NCBI GenBank assembly: GCA_029906195.1
Contig: JARWSJ010000001.1
Span: 3,038,001 to 3,102,000 of the forward strand
Direction: 5' to 3'
DNA length: 64,000 nucleotides
DNA from: Chitinophagaceae bacterium 26-R-25
Lineage (GTDB): Bacteria > Bacteroidota > Bacteroidia > Chitinophagales > Chitinophagaceae
Part shown: positions 46,401 through 53,785 of the stretch, piece after piece
Position numbering within the stretch: position 1 is the stretch's first letter
How the letters are laid out: each line of letters opens with the position of its first letter
Translations under genes and position numbers: made by a program
The notes under the pieces: generated by a model
What the model was told of the DNA's origin: nothing
The model's input: the letters and a program-made list of their open reading frames with translations, nothing else
Database searches by the model: none

Positions 46401-47665
46401 CTCGGGTTACTGATAATAGTTTTGTATAAACCATTGGCATCATTGTAAGGCAAACTGTCGGTCGCACTTGGAATAGCTGGATAATGATAAGGATGCCTTT
46501 CTGCAAGGTCGGCCAGGCCAACAATGTCACGGGTATCTGTAGTGGACCCGTTTTTATTGGTTACCCAAACTTCTATTCTCAAAATCTGCACGAGTGAATT
46601 TACCGCAGGCAAACTTGCCATCGCCACATTGTAGCGGCTACGGAAATATTGCGCCATGAGGAAGTGCCTGTTCTCCTCGTAATCATCTGCGCGAAACTCA
46701 TAAGTGGTTGTCGCGGCACCGCCCTGCAAACCCAATGACTGACGTTGGGATCTTTCGTTTGCCAACACACCTGTCACAAAGAGTTTACCAAATTGCAATT
46801 GCGTTTTAATACCAAATAGTGATTGCGCTCCGGGAATCAGCGTTCCTTTCGAAGAAAAGGATACGTTACCAGCTTCGATCTTTTTAATGATTTCATCCGG
46901 ACCACCGGTATAGTCAAGTTTTAATTGGTTTTCAAAATCGAAGTTGGCTAGTGTGTTATAGTTGATGGGCAATTTCAACTTGTCGCCAATATTTGCAATA
47001 ACGCTCAGGTTGGCGTTCATGTCAAAATCGAAACCGCCATTCTTTCTTGCATTTTCCGGTAGCGTGGGGTTTTTTATGTTTTGTCCCTGGTATCCGGCGA
47101 GGATGTCCACATTACCCTGCGGACGAATATCTATTTTACCATTACCAAAAATGCGGTTGAAGAGATTATCGCTTACATTGAGCTTGGGTTTTTCCAATTT
47201 TTTATTGAGCCCCATGAGCACGTCTGCTCTTTTTTTGAAATACTCCCTTTCCTGTTCCTGTGCTTTTATTTTCAGGTATTCTTCAAAGGTGAGTTCTGTA
47301 GGAGTACGGTAATAGTTCTCACCTATCTTTTCTATGATATAGTATTTCCTTGTAATAGGATCGTACTCAACCGTTCTTTGAAGATTGGCCGGGTCTTTAA
47401 GATTGAAAGTATTTTTTTCCGGATTGGTGATCTTGTCTCCACGCCTGTCCTTAATTGGGAACGGCAAGGTATCAGGAGTTTTGGGCACCTGTGTTTGAGG
47501 CGCCGGAGGCTGCGGAACTTGTTGCGGTTGCTTTGGCACAGGTTGCGTAGGCACCTGATGAGCAAATGTATTGACCGTACCTAATGCAAAGAGCACGGCA
47601 ACGCCAACAATGATCCGAAGTCTTCTTATGATATTAGAAAGAGGAGTGCGCAAGGCTTTTCTCAC
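40433..47665 (-). CDS. sprA: type IX secretion outer-membrane translocon SprA (Sov)
   Basis: A 2410-residue giant outer-membrane protein. It starts with a basic then hydrophobic leader (about 15-33), then a Pro/Gln-rich linker (VPTQPVPKQPQQVPQPP). Repeated SprA N-terminal modules follow, with motifs such as YIDDFEGTRNSIDLRFP. The C-terminal half is the 36-strand-type barrel region, ending GGLQIRISLAQ. SprA forms the pore through which CHU_C or type A sorting-domain proteins leave the cell. It is 31 nt downstream of ruvA on the same strand, an arrangement often seen in this phylum. Length is close to that of known SprA proteins (about 2400). No frameshift is visible. Confidence 0.97.
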   Translation of the reverse strand: MRKALRTPLSNIIRRLRIIVGVAVLFALGTVNTFAHQVPTQPVPKQPQQVPQPPAPQTQVPKTPDTLPFPIKDRRGDKITNPEKNTFNLKDPANLQRTVEYDPITRKYYIIEKIGENYYRTPTELTFEEYLKIKAQEQEREYFKKRADVLMGLNKKLEKPKLNVSDNLFNRIFGNGKIDIRPQGNVDILAGYQGQNIKNPTLPENARKNGGFDFDMNANLSVIANIGDKLKLPINYNTLANFDFENQLKLDYTGGPDEIIKKIEAGNVSFSSKGTLIPGAQSLFGIKTQLQFGKLFVTGVLANERSQRQSLGLQGGAATTTYEFRADDYEENRHFLMAQYFRSRYNVAMASLPAVNSLVQILRIEVWVTNKNGSTTDTRDIVGLADLAERHPYHYPAIPSATDSLPYNDANGLYKTIISNPSSRNSSTVTTVLSGMGLQPVQDFEKTFARKLNASEYFFNPQVGFLSLNQPLQADEVLGIAFQYSYNGKTYQVGEFSTDVPPDTTAGKANQKVLFLKLLKATSQRTNIPLWQLMMKNVYALRTKDGSYLSSVQPTDFDLNVLYEQPSLGKKRYLPEGPKSGLPLITLLNLDRLNNNRDPQPDGRFDYIEGFTIISSQARVIFPLLQPFGRDLDSIAFQGAPQEMKDKYIFKPLYDTIKEIAKTYANLDRFLISGTAKGSASSDISLGAFNVPQGSVTVTAGGRTLVENVDYVVDYNLGTVKVINNAITNSGIPVNVQFENNANFGLQQRNYLGLRLDYQVKNTAKESFNIGGSLVRLGERPYFNKMNYSEDPIRNTMYGLDFNYRSEVPKITKWLNKLPFYNSNEMSTITAYGEGALLKPGHPPQIGKGNNGLIYIDDFEGTRNSIDLRFPLTNWALASTPQGNNLFPESGLTNDLRYGYNRSKIAWYNIEPNLQDPKSPNNPVKGTNLGDPTVRAVLQGDIYPAKTVDFGQSQLITFDVSYYPTDKGPYNFDPNMTANGKLPNPKQRWGGIMRNIDQTDFETGNVEYIEFWMQDPFLKNRNSSGGQLYFNLGNISEDILKDGKRFFENGLPTPNIPAELDSSNWGHVPGNPIQVTNAFSNDPNDREFQDVGLDGLTDEQERTKFQPYLNQLAALYGAGSPIFQMAFNDPAGDNFRGYRDAAYDQAKSDILARYKNINSPQGNSPIATGSTTTAYTLTPDQEDLNKDNTLNELEEYFQYRVDLSENSFVVGQNFITDKRTFMPSNPGAMEETWYLFRIPIDQYQQKIGNIPDFKSIRFIRMFMTGFEDSLVCRFAKLELVRNQWRGFTYVIDTTGTYTPLPSNSTTTFNVLAVNVEENSNRLPIPYVTPPGVERQQTLSNNNVALLQNEQALSMQVYNLPRGESRGVFKTMNMDLRQYGRLEMFVHAEAAQNVPVADNDLYAVIRLGADFVSNYYEVRIPLKITQPGVKVDTLIWPTLNNLDIDLNALTKLKINRNNNSNVDIYYKEVQPNGQVYGIIGNPNLGEVRGFFVGVNNVKLATASTEIWVNELRLSKLNEKGGYAALGRVDIKLADLGSLSFSGGVKSIGFGTLEQRVNERSMNQTTQFDAATNLELGKLLPKKASMSIPVYAGYSQTVSMPEYDPYDLDIKLKDKLAAAPSQIKDSIREDAVEVRTLKTISFTNVKYMNTTGRKQRIWSPENFDVSYSYTQEEHHSPLVESDETIKHRAGLGYNYAGQPKFWEPFKKEFRTKSNWYGLIRDFNLNPTPSLLSFRADVNRQFAAFRPRNVGGPKNVIPETFNKYFTFDRYYNLRWDFSRSLNLDFSAVNNARVDEDSGRLTKYERERMWNNFWKGGRNTNYNQTATLTYTLPMAKIPALDWTTVRASYSAKYNWLAASLDAFAKNMGNMISNSRDINFTGDLDFTKLYNKSRYLRALDWNAPKPGNNKPPVPRNPNDTTRRRTINKPNQNDLPQLNTFVKVIGRILTSVKKVSVQYSEIGNTTLAGYTDSTQFLGMNWKNNFAPGWGYVFGQQPDTAFVNDFAKRGLFTKDPLFNNLNRQDYNQRLNITAQLIPVRDLVIDVSLNKTFGKTYSELYKDTVGTGNFVRLSPYNSGSFSVSFISFQTLFEPFKPNEITEAFQTFENNRIVISKRLGTENPYSGSQQPDGYYKGYGKYSQDVLIPAFVAAYTKKDPMSIALVKTDNPNIRSNPFGGYIPKPNWSLTYNGLTRIPGLEKIFSNVTINHAYNGTLSMNSFNSNLLYEDPRNFNYPGFIDTLSGNFIPYFLVPNITISEAFAPLFNVDVQMINQVSTSFGYKKSRSLSLSLVDYQLAEARSTEFTFGFGWRKRGLPMPFKLKLPGQKESSKKLQNDLNLRIDFSIRDDATANSRLDQNTALPTSGQKVITISPSIDYVLNNRINVKLYFDQRRTEPKVSQSVPITTTRGGLQIRISLAQ

Positions 47666-47696
47666 AAAATTAGTTAGGTAGATAAGGCTCTATAGG

Positions 47697-48287
47697 CTAT
47701 AAAGTTTTAAGGGCTTTTTTAATTATTTCTTCGATTTTTTCTGAGCCGGGTTCTGCAGCAAGTACTTTCTTCACGGCAAGCTCAGCGTTAGGGCGGGATA
47801 TGCCAAGGGCAACTAGTGCATTTAACGCGTCTGTTTCCAAACTATTGTTTGCAGCGGACAAATTATTAACAGATGTTGACAGTGATTGTTTATTCAGTTT
47901 ATCTCTTAATTCGAGAATAATTCTTTCTGCAGATTTCTTGCCAATTCCCTTGATGCCTTCCAGCTGTTTTGCATTTCCATTTACAATGGCGCGTACAATT
48001 TCTTCAGGCCTCATGGACGACAGCATCATTCGCGCTGTGCTTGCGCCTACACCGCTAACGCTGATCAATTGTATAAACAGCTCTTTTTCTGCCACCTCAT
48101 AAAATCCATACAGCACATGAGCATCTTCCCTGATGTGTAAAAAAGTATGTAAAAGCCCTTTATCAAGCGGTTCTATACTGGAAAATGTATTCAGGCTTAT
48201 CAAAACTTCGTAGCCTACGCCATGTACATCCACATGAACCATCGCAGGAGTTTTGTTAACGAAGTCGCCTTTTACATATGCTATCAT
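47697..48287 (-). CDS. ruvA: Holliday junction branch migration protein RuvA
   Basis: A 196-residue protein from the ATG at 48287 (MIAYVKGDFV). Domain I is an OB fold. Domain II has two HhH motifs (LISVSGVGASTARMML and LEGIKGIGKKSAERII). The C-terminal domain III (ETDALNALVALGISRPNAELAVKKV) contacts RuvB. It holds four-way junctions for RuvB-driven migration. A longer frame starts at 48347 but lacks homologous-looking sequence before MIAYVKG. Upstream gene of the ruvA-sprA pair. Confidence 0.96.
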   Translation of the reverse strand: MIAYVKGDFVNKTPAMVHVDVHGVGYEVLISLNTFSSIEPLDKGLLHTFLHIREDAHVLYGFYEVAEKELFIQLISVSGVGASTARMMLSSMRPEEIVRAIVNGNAKQLEGIKGIGKKSAERIILELRDKLNKQSLSTSVNNLSAANNSLETDALNALVALGISRPNAELAVKKVLAAEPGSEKIEEIIKKALKTL

Positions 48288-48446
48288 AGAGTGCGAAAAT
48301 AAGGGAATAAATGTATGAATCCGAGAACGTTCTTTAGAATACAGCAAAAAAAATCAGTTATAGTAACCAAATCATTGTCAACTGCTTAGTAAACGAAATT
48401 AGCAAATAAAATAGGCTATTTTTTTTGCACAAAAGGCTATTTTTTT

Positions 48447-48586
48447 GATCGTGAAAGGTGAATCGTGAAACGTGAATAGGTCGCCTATTATTTGAGACTT
48501 ACTCAATAGGCACCTCAATTCACGATTGCCCTTTCACGATTCCCGATTGACGTTTCACGATTGATCATTCACTATTCACCAGTCAC
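48447..48586. repeat. inverted repeat with GTGAAAC/GTGAATC heptad arms
   Basis: The left arm is GTGAAAG, GTGAATC, GTGAAAC, GTGAATA (48451-48478). The right part (48518-48586) has several TTCACGATT copies. It fills most of the 361-nt divergent ruvA-fabH spacer, where I see no gene. TACTTTTA at 48616-48623 is a possible weak fabH -7 box. Confidence 0.75.
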
Positions 48587-48648
48587 TAACTGTCAATCTG
48601 ATAACATTTTTCCCTTACTTTTACGGCCCAATTAGAATAAGAAAGATC

Positions 48649-49641
48649 ATGATTTCAAAAACAATAGCCGCTGTTACAGCAGTAGCGGGTCACACCCCTG
48701 AAACGGTACTCACGAATTTTGACCTGGAGAAAATGGTGGAAACGAACGATGAATGGATAAGAACCAGAACAGGTATTTCCGAAAGAAGAATTTTAAGAGG
48801 TGAAGGAAAAGGAACTTCTGACATGGTGGTTCCCGTTATTCATCAAATCTGTGAAAAAAGAGGTATAAAACCTACTGATCTTGAGTGTGTAATTGTTGCA
48901 ACAGTTACGCCCGACATGGTTTTCCCTTCTACAGCTAATATTGCCTGCGCTAAAGCCGGAGCAACAAATGCGTGGAGCTTTGACATCAGCGCAGCATGTT
49001 CAGGTTTTCTTTATGCTTTGGCAACCGGTGCCTCTTTTATCGAAAGTGGCCGTTACTCAAAAGTATTAGTTGTTGGCGCGGACAAAATGAGTGCCATTAT
49101 CGACTATACTGACCGTAACACTTGTGTTCTTTTCGGCGATGGCGCTGCGGGCGTTTTGCTTGAACCAAACAACGAAGGTTTTGGCGTAATAGACAGCATT
49201 TTGAAAAGTGACGGTAATGGAGCTCCTTACCTGCACATGAAAGCGGGCGGTTCGGTGAAACCTGCTACCGTAGAAACTGTTACAAAAAGAGAGCACTTTG
49301 CATACCAGGAAGGTCAAACCGTTTTCAAATTTGCAGTTACAAGAATGGCCGACGTGTGTGAAGAACTGATGAACAAACACAATCTTACTTCAGATAACAT
49401 TTCATGGCTGGTGCCTCACCAGGCTAACCTGCGCATCATCGACGCCACAGCAAACCGTATGGGATTGCCTAAGGAAAAAGTAATGATCAACATTCAACGT
49501 TACGGCAATACCACTGCCGCAACCATTCCTTTATGTATTGCAGATTGGGAAAGCCAATTGAAAAAAGGTGACAACCTCGTGTTGGCTGCCTTCGGCGGTG
49601 GCTTTACCTGGGGCTCTACATGGTTGAAATGGGCATACTAA
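48649..49641 (+). CDS. fabH: 3-oxoacyl-ACP synthase III (KAS III)
   Basis: A 330-residue enzyme that condenses acetyl- (or branched acyl-) CoA with malonyl-ACP to start fatty-acid chains. The catalytic triad is in place: Cys117 ([11 protein letters not shown]), His257 (VPHQANLRI) and Asn287 ([10 protein letters not shown]). The N-terminal [17 protein letters not shown] is characteristic. Full length. Branched-chain primers are usual in this phylum, but specificity is not readable here. The stop is followed by the AATTAAG heptad arm. Confidence 0.97.
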   Translation: MISKTIAAVTAVAGHTPETVLTNFDLEKMVETNDEWIRTRTGISERRILRGEGKGTSDMVVPVIHQICEKRGIKPTDLECVIVATVTPDMVFPSTANIACAKAGATNAWSFDISAACSGFLYALATGASFIESGRYSKVLVVGADKMSAIIDYTDRNTCVLFGDGAAGVLLEPNNEGFGVIDSILKSDGNGAPYLHMKAGGSVKPATVETVTKREHFAYQEGQTVFKFAVTRMADVCEELMNKHNLTSDNISWLVPHQANLRIIDATANRMGLPKEKVMINIQRYGNTTAATIPLCIADWESQLKKGDNLVLAAFGGGFTWGSTWLKWAY

Positions 49642-49647
49642 TTCAAC

Positions 49648-49774
49648 AATTAAGAATTAGGAATTAAGAATTGGTCCCCGATTGTTTGTAAGTCAAAACA
49701 ATCGGGGACTTTTTAATTGAACGAGAATTTCTGACTTTCAAGAATTCTTAATTCTTAATTCCTAATTCTTAATT
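49648..49774. repeat. inverted repeat with AATTAAG heptad arms around a terminator
   Basis: Perfect 25-bp arms at 49648-49672 and 49750-49774 (heptads AATTAAG, AATTAGG, AATTAAG, AATT). Inside is a separate GC-rich terminator hairpin. Starts 6 nt after the fabH stop. Confidence 0.87.
49674..49714 (+). terminator. rho-independent terminator of fabH
   Basis: A perfect 12-bp stem (49674-49685 with 49698-49709), 12-nt loop, then five T residues. Confidence 0.88.
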
Positions 49775-49810
49775 TGAACTTTATTCTCGGGCACATTGTT
49801 GTAAAAACCA

Positions 49811-50575
49811 ATGAAAAAACGGTTCTCGACAATCTGCTTTATCCTTTTGCTCCTTACCTCCGGTAAATTATTTGCACAAGCAACGAAACAAGTTACACAT
49901 CAGTACCAAACATGGCTGGGGTATATGACGTCTGCGCAGATAAGTGAAAAATGGTCGTTGTGGAACGATGCGCACTGGGTGTTTAATCACGGCTTTTTTA
50001 TTTTACGGACAGGGCTCACCTACAATTTTCCCAAGACTGCCATCACTGCCGGATATGCATATGCGAGATTGCCCATTAGCGGTCAGGACGGGTTGCCCCG
50101 GCAGGAACACCGGCCATGGGCACAGATCGTTTTTACCGTTCCGTTGTCACACAATTTCTCCCTTACAGAACGTGTTCGCTACGATGCCCGCTTCCGGCAG
50201 GATGTGGTGAATGGAAAAACAACAGATACTTATTCTTTCGTGAACCGCATAAGGTTTCAAATCAATCTTCGCAAATCCATTCCGCAATGGAAATTTAATG
50301 GTAATGAACCTTTTGTTGCATTAGCGGATGAAGTATTGATCAACTTCGGAAAAGAAATCGTGTACAACACTTTCGACCAAAACCGCATTTCATTGATGGT
50401 GGGCCTTAAAAGAAAAAACATTCAGTACATGACGGGATACATGAGCAGGTTCGTGCAAAATTCAAACGGCAATTCCTACACACAAAACAATACCTGGGTG
50501 GTGTGGGTGGTGCAAAAATTCTCCTTCCGCAAAAAGAAACCGAATACGCAGATGGATATGCCGGGAGCAGATTAG
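49811..50575 (+). CDS. DUF2490 outer-membrane protein
   Basis: A 254-residue protein with a signal peptide (1-22, ending FAQA). The mature part has Trp/Tyr-rich alternating strands (HQYQTWLGYMTS, WSLWNDAHWVFNHG, LTERVRYDARFRQ) typical of DUF2490, predicted to be a small outer-membrane barrel of unknown function. It converges with the nucleoid-associated protein gene, and the two share the 50584-50677 palindrome. No partner gene suggests a function. Confidence 0.85.
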   Translation: MKKRFSTICFILLLLTSGKLFAQATKQVTHQYQTWLGYMTSAQISEKWSLWNDAHWVFNHGFFILRTGLTYNFPKTAITAGYAYARLPISGQDGLPRQEHRPWAQIVFTVPLSHNFSLTERVRYDARFRQDVVNGKTTDTYSFVNRIRFQINLRKSIPQWKFNGNEPFVALADEVLINFGKEIVYNTFDQNRISLMVGLKRKNIQYMTGYMSRFVQNSNGNSYTQNNTWVVWVVQKFSFRKKKPNTQMDMPGAD

Positions 50576-50583
50576 GTCTATAA

Positions 50584-50677
50584 TTGAAAATTGAAAGTTG
50601 AAAGTTGAAAATGGTTGTTTTCAATGATGCACTCAAACCTAAAGCATCATTTTCAACTTTCAACTTTCAATTTTCAA
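50584..50677. repeat. inverted repeat with GTTGAAA heptad arms
   Basis: Perfect 30-bp arms at 50584-50613 and 50648-50677, with a further inner TGATGC/GCATCA pair. It sits between two converging genes, 9 nt from one stop and 7 nt from the other. Confidence 0.9.
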
Positions 50678-50683
50678 CTAAAT

Positions 50684-51730
50684 CTAACTTTCCTCCTCAT
50701 AGTACAACTTATAAAACTTCTTGCCCACCATTTCATCATAGCCTTTTTCCATCAGGTCCTTCCGGCCGTGGATGTAGAGATGGAAGTTTTTATCAAGCTT
50801 GATAACGCTTTTAAAATTTTTGTCTTGTTTTTTTACAGCAGATAAGCTGATGTCGAACTCGTCCTCTATTTCGAAGTTTCTTGACTTTTGATATTGCTGT
50901 TTGTATTCCATGAAAGTATCAACCACTTCGGGGTGGTGGATCACTTCTTCAGCAAACTCCTGCATGTTGAACTGATCCTTGGTTTTAAAATACTCCATCG
51001 AACGGTTCATCAGGTCAACCTGGTCGCTTTTGCTTACATCAAATTTTTCTGCATACTCGTTATCAATGAAAAGTTTACACAACCCGAGGTATTGATCAGT
51101 ATTATGATAGTCGTTAGCAGTTGGTTCTACCTGCAGGAAATCTGTTATCCAGTAGCGTGTATCGTTCTGTTTGTTTGTTTTATCCACCACACAAACCGTG
51201 TAGCCTTCATTTTGATTGGTATTGAAAATAAGGCAGCCTTTATCCAGTTTGTTGATGTCAATGCCTTCATCCTGTATCACTTCCCAGCTTTGGCCGTGCG
51301 GAAACACTTTCAGGAAGGTTTCTTTTGTTTCCGATTTAAATAAACCAATCGCTTTGTGGGTTTCATTGCCCAACATCACATTATCAAAAACAGCTACATA
51401 CAACTCCCCTTCTTTCACTTTTACATGCGTTGATTTGCTGTATAAAAAGCTGGCTATTTTTATCGATTCTTCGTTAAAACTTTTAGAGTCTTCGAAAATA
51501 TTGGTGACATAATTGTACACTTCATTCATGCTCAGATCGCTCAGGTGAGTGAAATGATAATGCTCATTTTCATTAAAAGGCGATAGAAAATATTTTGTCA
51601 GCATGGCACTCACCACATCGTCATTCAGCGTCAATACGTTGGCAGAAAATTTCAACTCTTCATTGCGGCTGGGGTTGCCCACTTTGTGCACGATAACTTG
51701 CTGTAACGTTACGTTTTCAATTCCGGTCAT
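50684..51730 (-). CDS. 37-kDa nucleoid-associated protein family (NA37/YejK-like)
   Basis: A 348-residue protein from the ATG at 51730. N-terminal TGIENVTLQQVIVHKVGNP and the following LTKYFLSPF and YHFTHLSDLSMNEVY fit the NA37 (YejK) family. It is a cytosolic nucleoid-associated protein in E. coli; in Bacteroidota its role is not worked out. The C-terminus KKFYKLYYEEES is acidic. A TTG two codons upstream (51736) is less likely than the ATG. Confidence 0.85.
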   Translation of the reverse strand: MTGIENVTLQQVIVHKVGNPSRNEELKFSANVLTLNDDVVSAMLTKYFLSPFNENEHYHFTHLSDLSMNEVYNYVTNIFEDSKSFNEESIKIASFLYSKSTHVKVKEGELYVAVFDNVMLGNETHKAIGLFKSETKETFLKVFPHGQSWEVIQDEGIDINKLDKGCLIFNTNQNEGYTVCVVDKTNKQNDTRYWITDFLQVEPTANDYHNTDQYLGLCKLFIDNEYAEKFDVSKSDQVDLMNRSMEYFKTKDQFNMQEFAEEVIHHPEVVDTFMEYKQQYQKSRNFEIEDEFDISLSAVKKQDKNFKSVIKLDKNFHLYIHGRKDLMEKGYDEMVGKKFYKLYYEEES

Positions 51731-51740
51731 GCGCAAAAGT

Positions 51741-51928
51741 AATTGAAAATGGAAAATTGAAAATTGAAAGTTGAAAATGATGGCGTTCAGGCTAGTTGTT
51801 TATTGATATTTGTTAGGCTTCCTGTGCAACTTTCATTTTCAACTTTCAATTTTCAACTCTCGACTACAACAGGGCGAATGCAATTCGCCCCTACCATTTT
51901 CAACTTTCAACTTTCAATTTTCAATTTT
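51741..51928. repeat. GTTGAAA heptad arms with an embedded GGGCGAAT palindrome
   Basis: Left run 51741-51779; first return run 51834-51858; GGGCGAAT...ATTCGCCC palindrome (51872-51890); second return run 51895-51928. The last run contains the stop codon of the alginate-lyase-like gene (51921-51923). Confidence 0.8.
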
Positions 51929-53012
51929 TCATCATCTCATTGCTTACACTCTGCCAGGAAGGATAGGCTTCATCAGTTCCCAATACTCTTCTTGCTGTAT
52001 CAAGGAACGGCGGACGGAAATACGCTGCCAGCAGCAATACATTTGCGCCATGTTTAGGATCAAATAAAGCCCCTATTTTAAATCCACCCTCATTGTTGGC
52101 CGCACGTTTTCTGTCAAACTCTACTTTGCTATTGGTGTATTCGCCGTGTGTTCTCTCGCCGTTTACGTATGGCAATAACCATGTAACAGACTTTTCAACA
52201 GATGTTGCTGTCGGAGATGTGAATGAATAGTAATCTGTATTAGTGGCACGTTTCAACACAATGCAAAGTTTCAGCAACGGTTCCAGATCATACACATGAT
52301 AATGCAACGCATCACGTTCTTCAAAGTCTATGCTTGAGCCGTCTGGTTTAAGATTTACTTCAAGGTGTCTCTTAAAACCTTCGATGGTATATTGCTGCAA
52401 ATGCTCATCATTGATTGACCACGCTATTTCACCAATAATTTTAAGGCGATGAGCATTCCAGTTGTTTTTAGAGGTCATTCTTTCCGGATTGTTGTACTTA
52501 GCCGTTATCTCTAATTCACCGGTTTTTCTCCACCACTCTTTTATAACAGCCGCGTCGCTGCCCTTTATATCTTCTTTTATCAAATCATATCCTTCTATTG
52601 CCCTGTCCAGGTTAGTATCATCAATCGGATCGCCGCTGGGTGTAGTTTTGGTGGCCCAGGCCATCAAATATTCTTTTGCTTTTACCAGGTATTTTTTATC
52701 GCCGCCAATTCTATAGACAAGGCTAAGCGCATATATTTTCGGCATATCCTCCAATGCCTTTTGCGTAGCCTTTTTCTTAGGATCTCCCTGGAGCAGTCCT
52801 TCCGTGCGGATGGTATCAATAGGGTTGGGAGATTCACTCATCGCAGCATCTGCCGCCTTTTGAAAAGACACATAATACTTTTTAATTTCTGCATTGGTGT
52901 TAATAGCAGATTTCAGCTTGGTTATTTCCTGTTTGTTAAAAGAAGTGTATTGTGCTTTGGAAGAAATTCCGGCAAACAATACAAAAGCAGATAGGAGCAG
53001 TTTTGTATTCAT
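51921..53012 (-). CDS. alginate lyase family protein (PL5-like alpha/alpha toroid)
   Basis: A 363-residue secreted protein from the ATG at 53012 (signal peptide MNTKLLLSAFVLFAGISSKAQ). The catalytic face motifs NNWNAHRLKI (Asn/His) and RDALHYHVYDLEPLL (His, Tyr) match the PF05426 alginate-lyase family. Members cut uronate polymers by beta-elimination, but many in Bacteroidota have unknown substrates and no other polysaccharide-degrading gene is close. Last codons AAA AAT TGA are part of a heptad arm. Confidence 0.82.
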   Translation of the reverse strand: MNTKLLLSAFVLFAGISSKAQYTSFNKQEITKLKSAINTNAEIKKYYVSFQKAADAAMSESPNPIDTIRTEGLLQGDPKKKATQKALEDMPKIYALSLVYRIGGDKKYLVKAKEYLMAWATKTTPSGDPIDDTNLDRAIEGYDLIKEDIKGSDAAVIKEWWRKTGELEITAKYNNPERMTSKNNWNAHRLKIIGEIAWSINDEHLQQYTIEGFKRHLEVNLKPDGSSIDFEERDALHYHVYDLEPLLKLCIVLKRATNTDYYSFTSPTATSVEKSVTWLLPYVNGERTHGEYTNSKVEFDRKRAANNEGGFKIGALFDPKHGANVLLLAAYFRPPFLDTARRVLGTDEAYPSWQSVSNEMMKN

Positions 53013-53034
53013 AGTATCCAAATGTAAGGAAATA

Positions 53035-53164
53035 GTTGCCAGTAGCCAGTTACCGGTAGCCGGTGTTTAAGGTCTAAGAGACTTTCCATTATTCAAAGTG
53101 AGCGTTTATAAAAAGAGAAAACTGCATTACAACTACTGGCCACAGGAACCCGGCTACCGGCAAC
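53035..53164. repeat. inverted repeat with GCCAGTA/GCCGGTA heptad words
   Basis: Left (53035-53062) reads GCCAGTA, GCCAGTT, ACCGGTA, GCCGG. Right (53132-53164) has ACTACTGGCCA and CCGGCTACCGG; the closest match is the 11-nt CCGGCTACCGG side. It lies in the divergent spacer upstream of the GNAT gene, with no gene inside. Confidence 0.65.
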
Positions 53165-53197
53165 AAATACCTAAAAACTTTTTAATAATTTGCACTC

Positions 53198-53653
53198 ATG
53201 AGCATAACAATAAGAAGGGCTGTAAAGCAAGACTGCCCCCGGCTAATGGAACTCATCCGCGAATTGGCGGTGTTTGAAAAAGCGCCGGATGAAGTGACTG
53301 TGACATTGGAGCATTTTGAGGAAAGTGGCTTTGGCGCAAACCCAGTATGGTGGGGATTTGTGGCGGAGGAAAATGGTGTTATACAGGGATTTGCGATGTA
53401 TTATATCCGTTACTCAACATGGAAGGGTCAACGCATGTACCTGGAAGATTTGATCGTGACGGAAGAAATGCGCGGTAAAGGCGTTGGCAGCTTATTATTC
53501 GAAGCACTAATTGCAGAAGCGAAAGAAAAAAAATTCAACGGTATCGTGTGGCAAGTGCTGGAATGGAACGAACCCGCAATTAAATTCTATAAAAAGCTGA
53601 ATGCAACTTTTGATGCCGAGTGGGTGAATTGCGCGTTATCAATTGAAAGTTGA
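53198..53653 (+). CDS. GNAT-family N-acetyltransferase
   Basis: A 151-residue acetyltransferase. LEDLIVTEEMRGKGVGSLLFEAL holds the acetyl-CoA pyrophosphate loop (RGKGVG), followed by AKEKKFNGIVWQVLEWNEPAIKFYKKLNA, the usual C-terminal part. It acetylates an amine, possibly a diamine or thialysine-type substrate as in SSAT-like proteins, but this is not certain. Final codons TCA ATT GAA AGT TGA are the start of a heptad arm, so the C-terminal SIES is repeat-derived. Confidence 0.92.
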   Translation: MSITIRRAVKQDCPRLMELIRELAVFEKAPDEVTVTLEHFEESGFGANPVWWGFVAEENGVIQGFAMYYIRYSTWKGQRMYLEDLIVTEEMRGKGVGSLLFEALIAEAKEKKFNGIVWQVLEWNEPAIKFYKKLNATFDAEWVNCALSIES

Positions 53654-53785
53654 AAATTGAAAATTATTTTCAACGTACATAGACAAAAAGGAAGTCGCAT
53701 TACTTGAATGCGACTTCCTTTTTTATTTAGGGCGAATGCGATTCGCCCCTACCATTTTCAATTTTCAACTTTCGACTTTCAATTA
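53639..53785. repeat. GTTGAAA heptad arms closing a strong terminator
   Basis: Outer heptad arms 53639-53664 and 53752-53785 enclose a terminator hairpin and a GGGCGAAT...ATTCGCCC palindrome (53730-53737 with 53741-53748). The GNAT stop is inside the left arm and the fabD stop abuts the right arm. Confidence 0.82.
53685..53723. terminator. bidirectional terminator between GNAT and fabD
   Basis: A perfect 16-bp stem (53685-53700 with 53708-53723) with a 7-nt loop, A-run on one side and T-run on the other, so it can stop transcription from both converging genes. Confidence 0.92.

Noticed and set aside
50605-50802. Open frames translating heptad repeats (also 51764-52057 and 23887-24069)
   Set aside because: Their peptides are repetitive Phe/Asn/Gln-type text produced by the TTTCAAC words in different frames.
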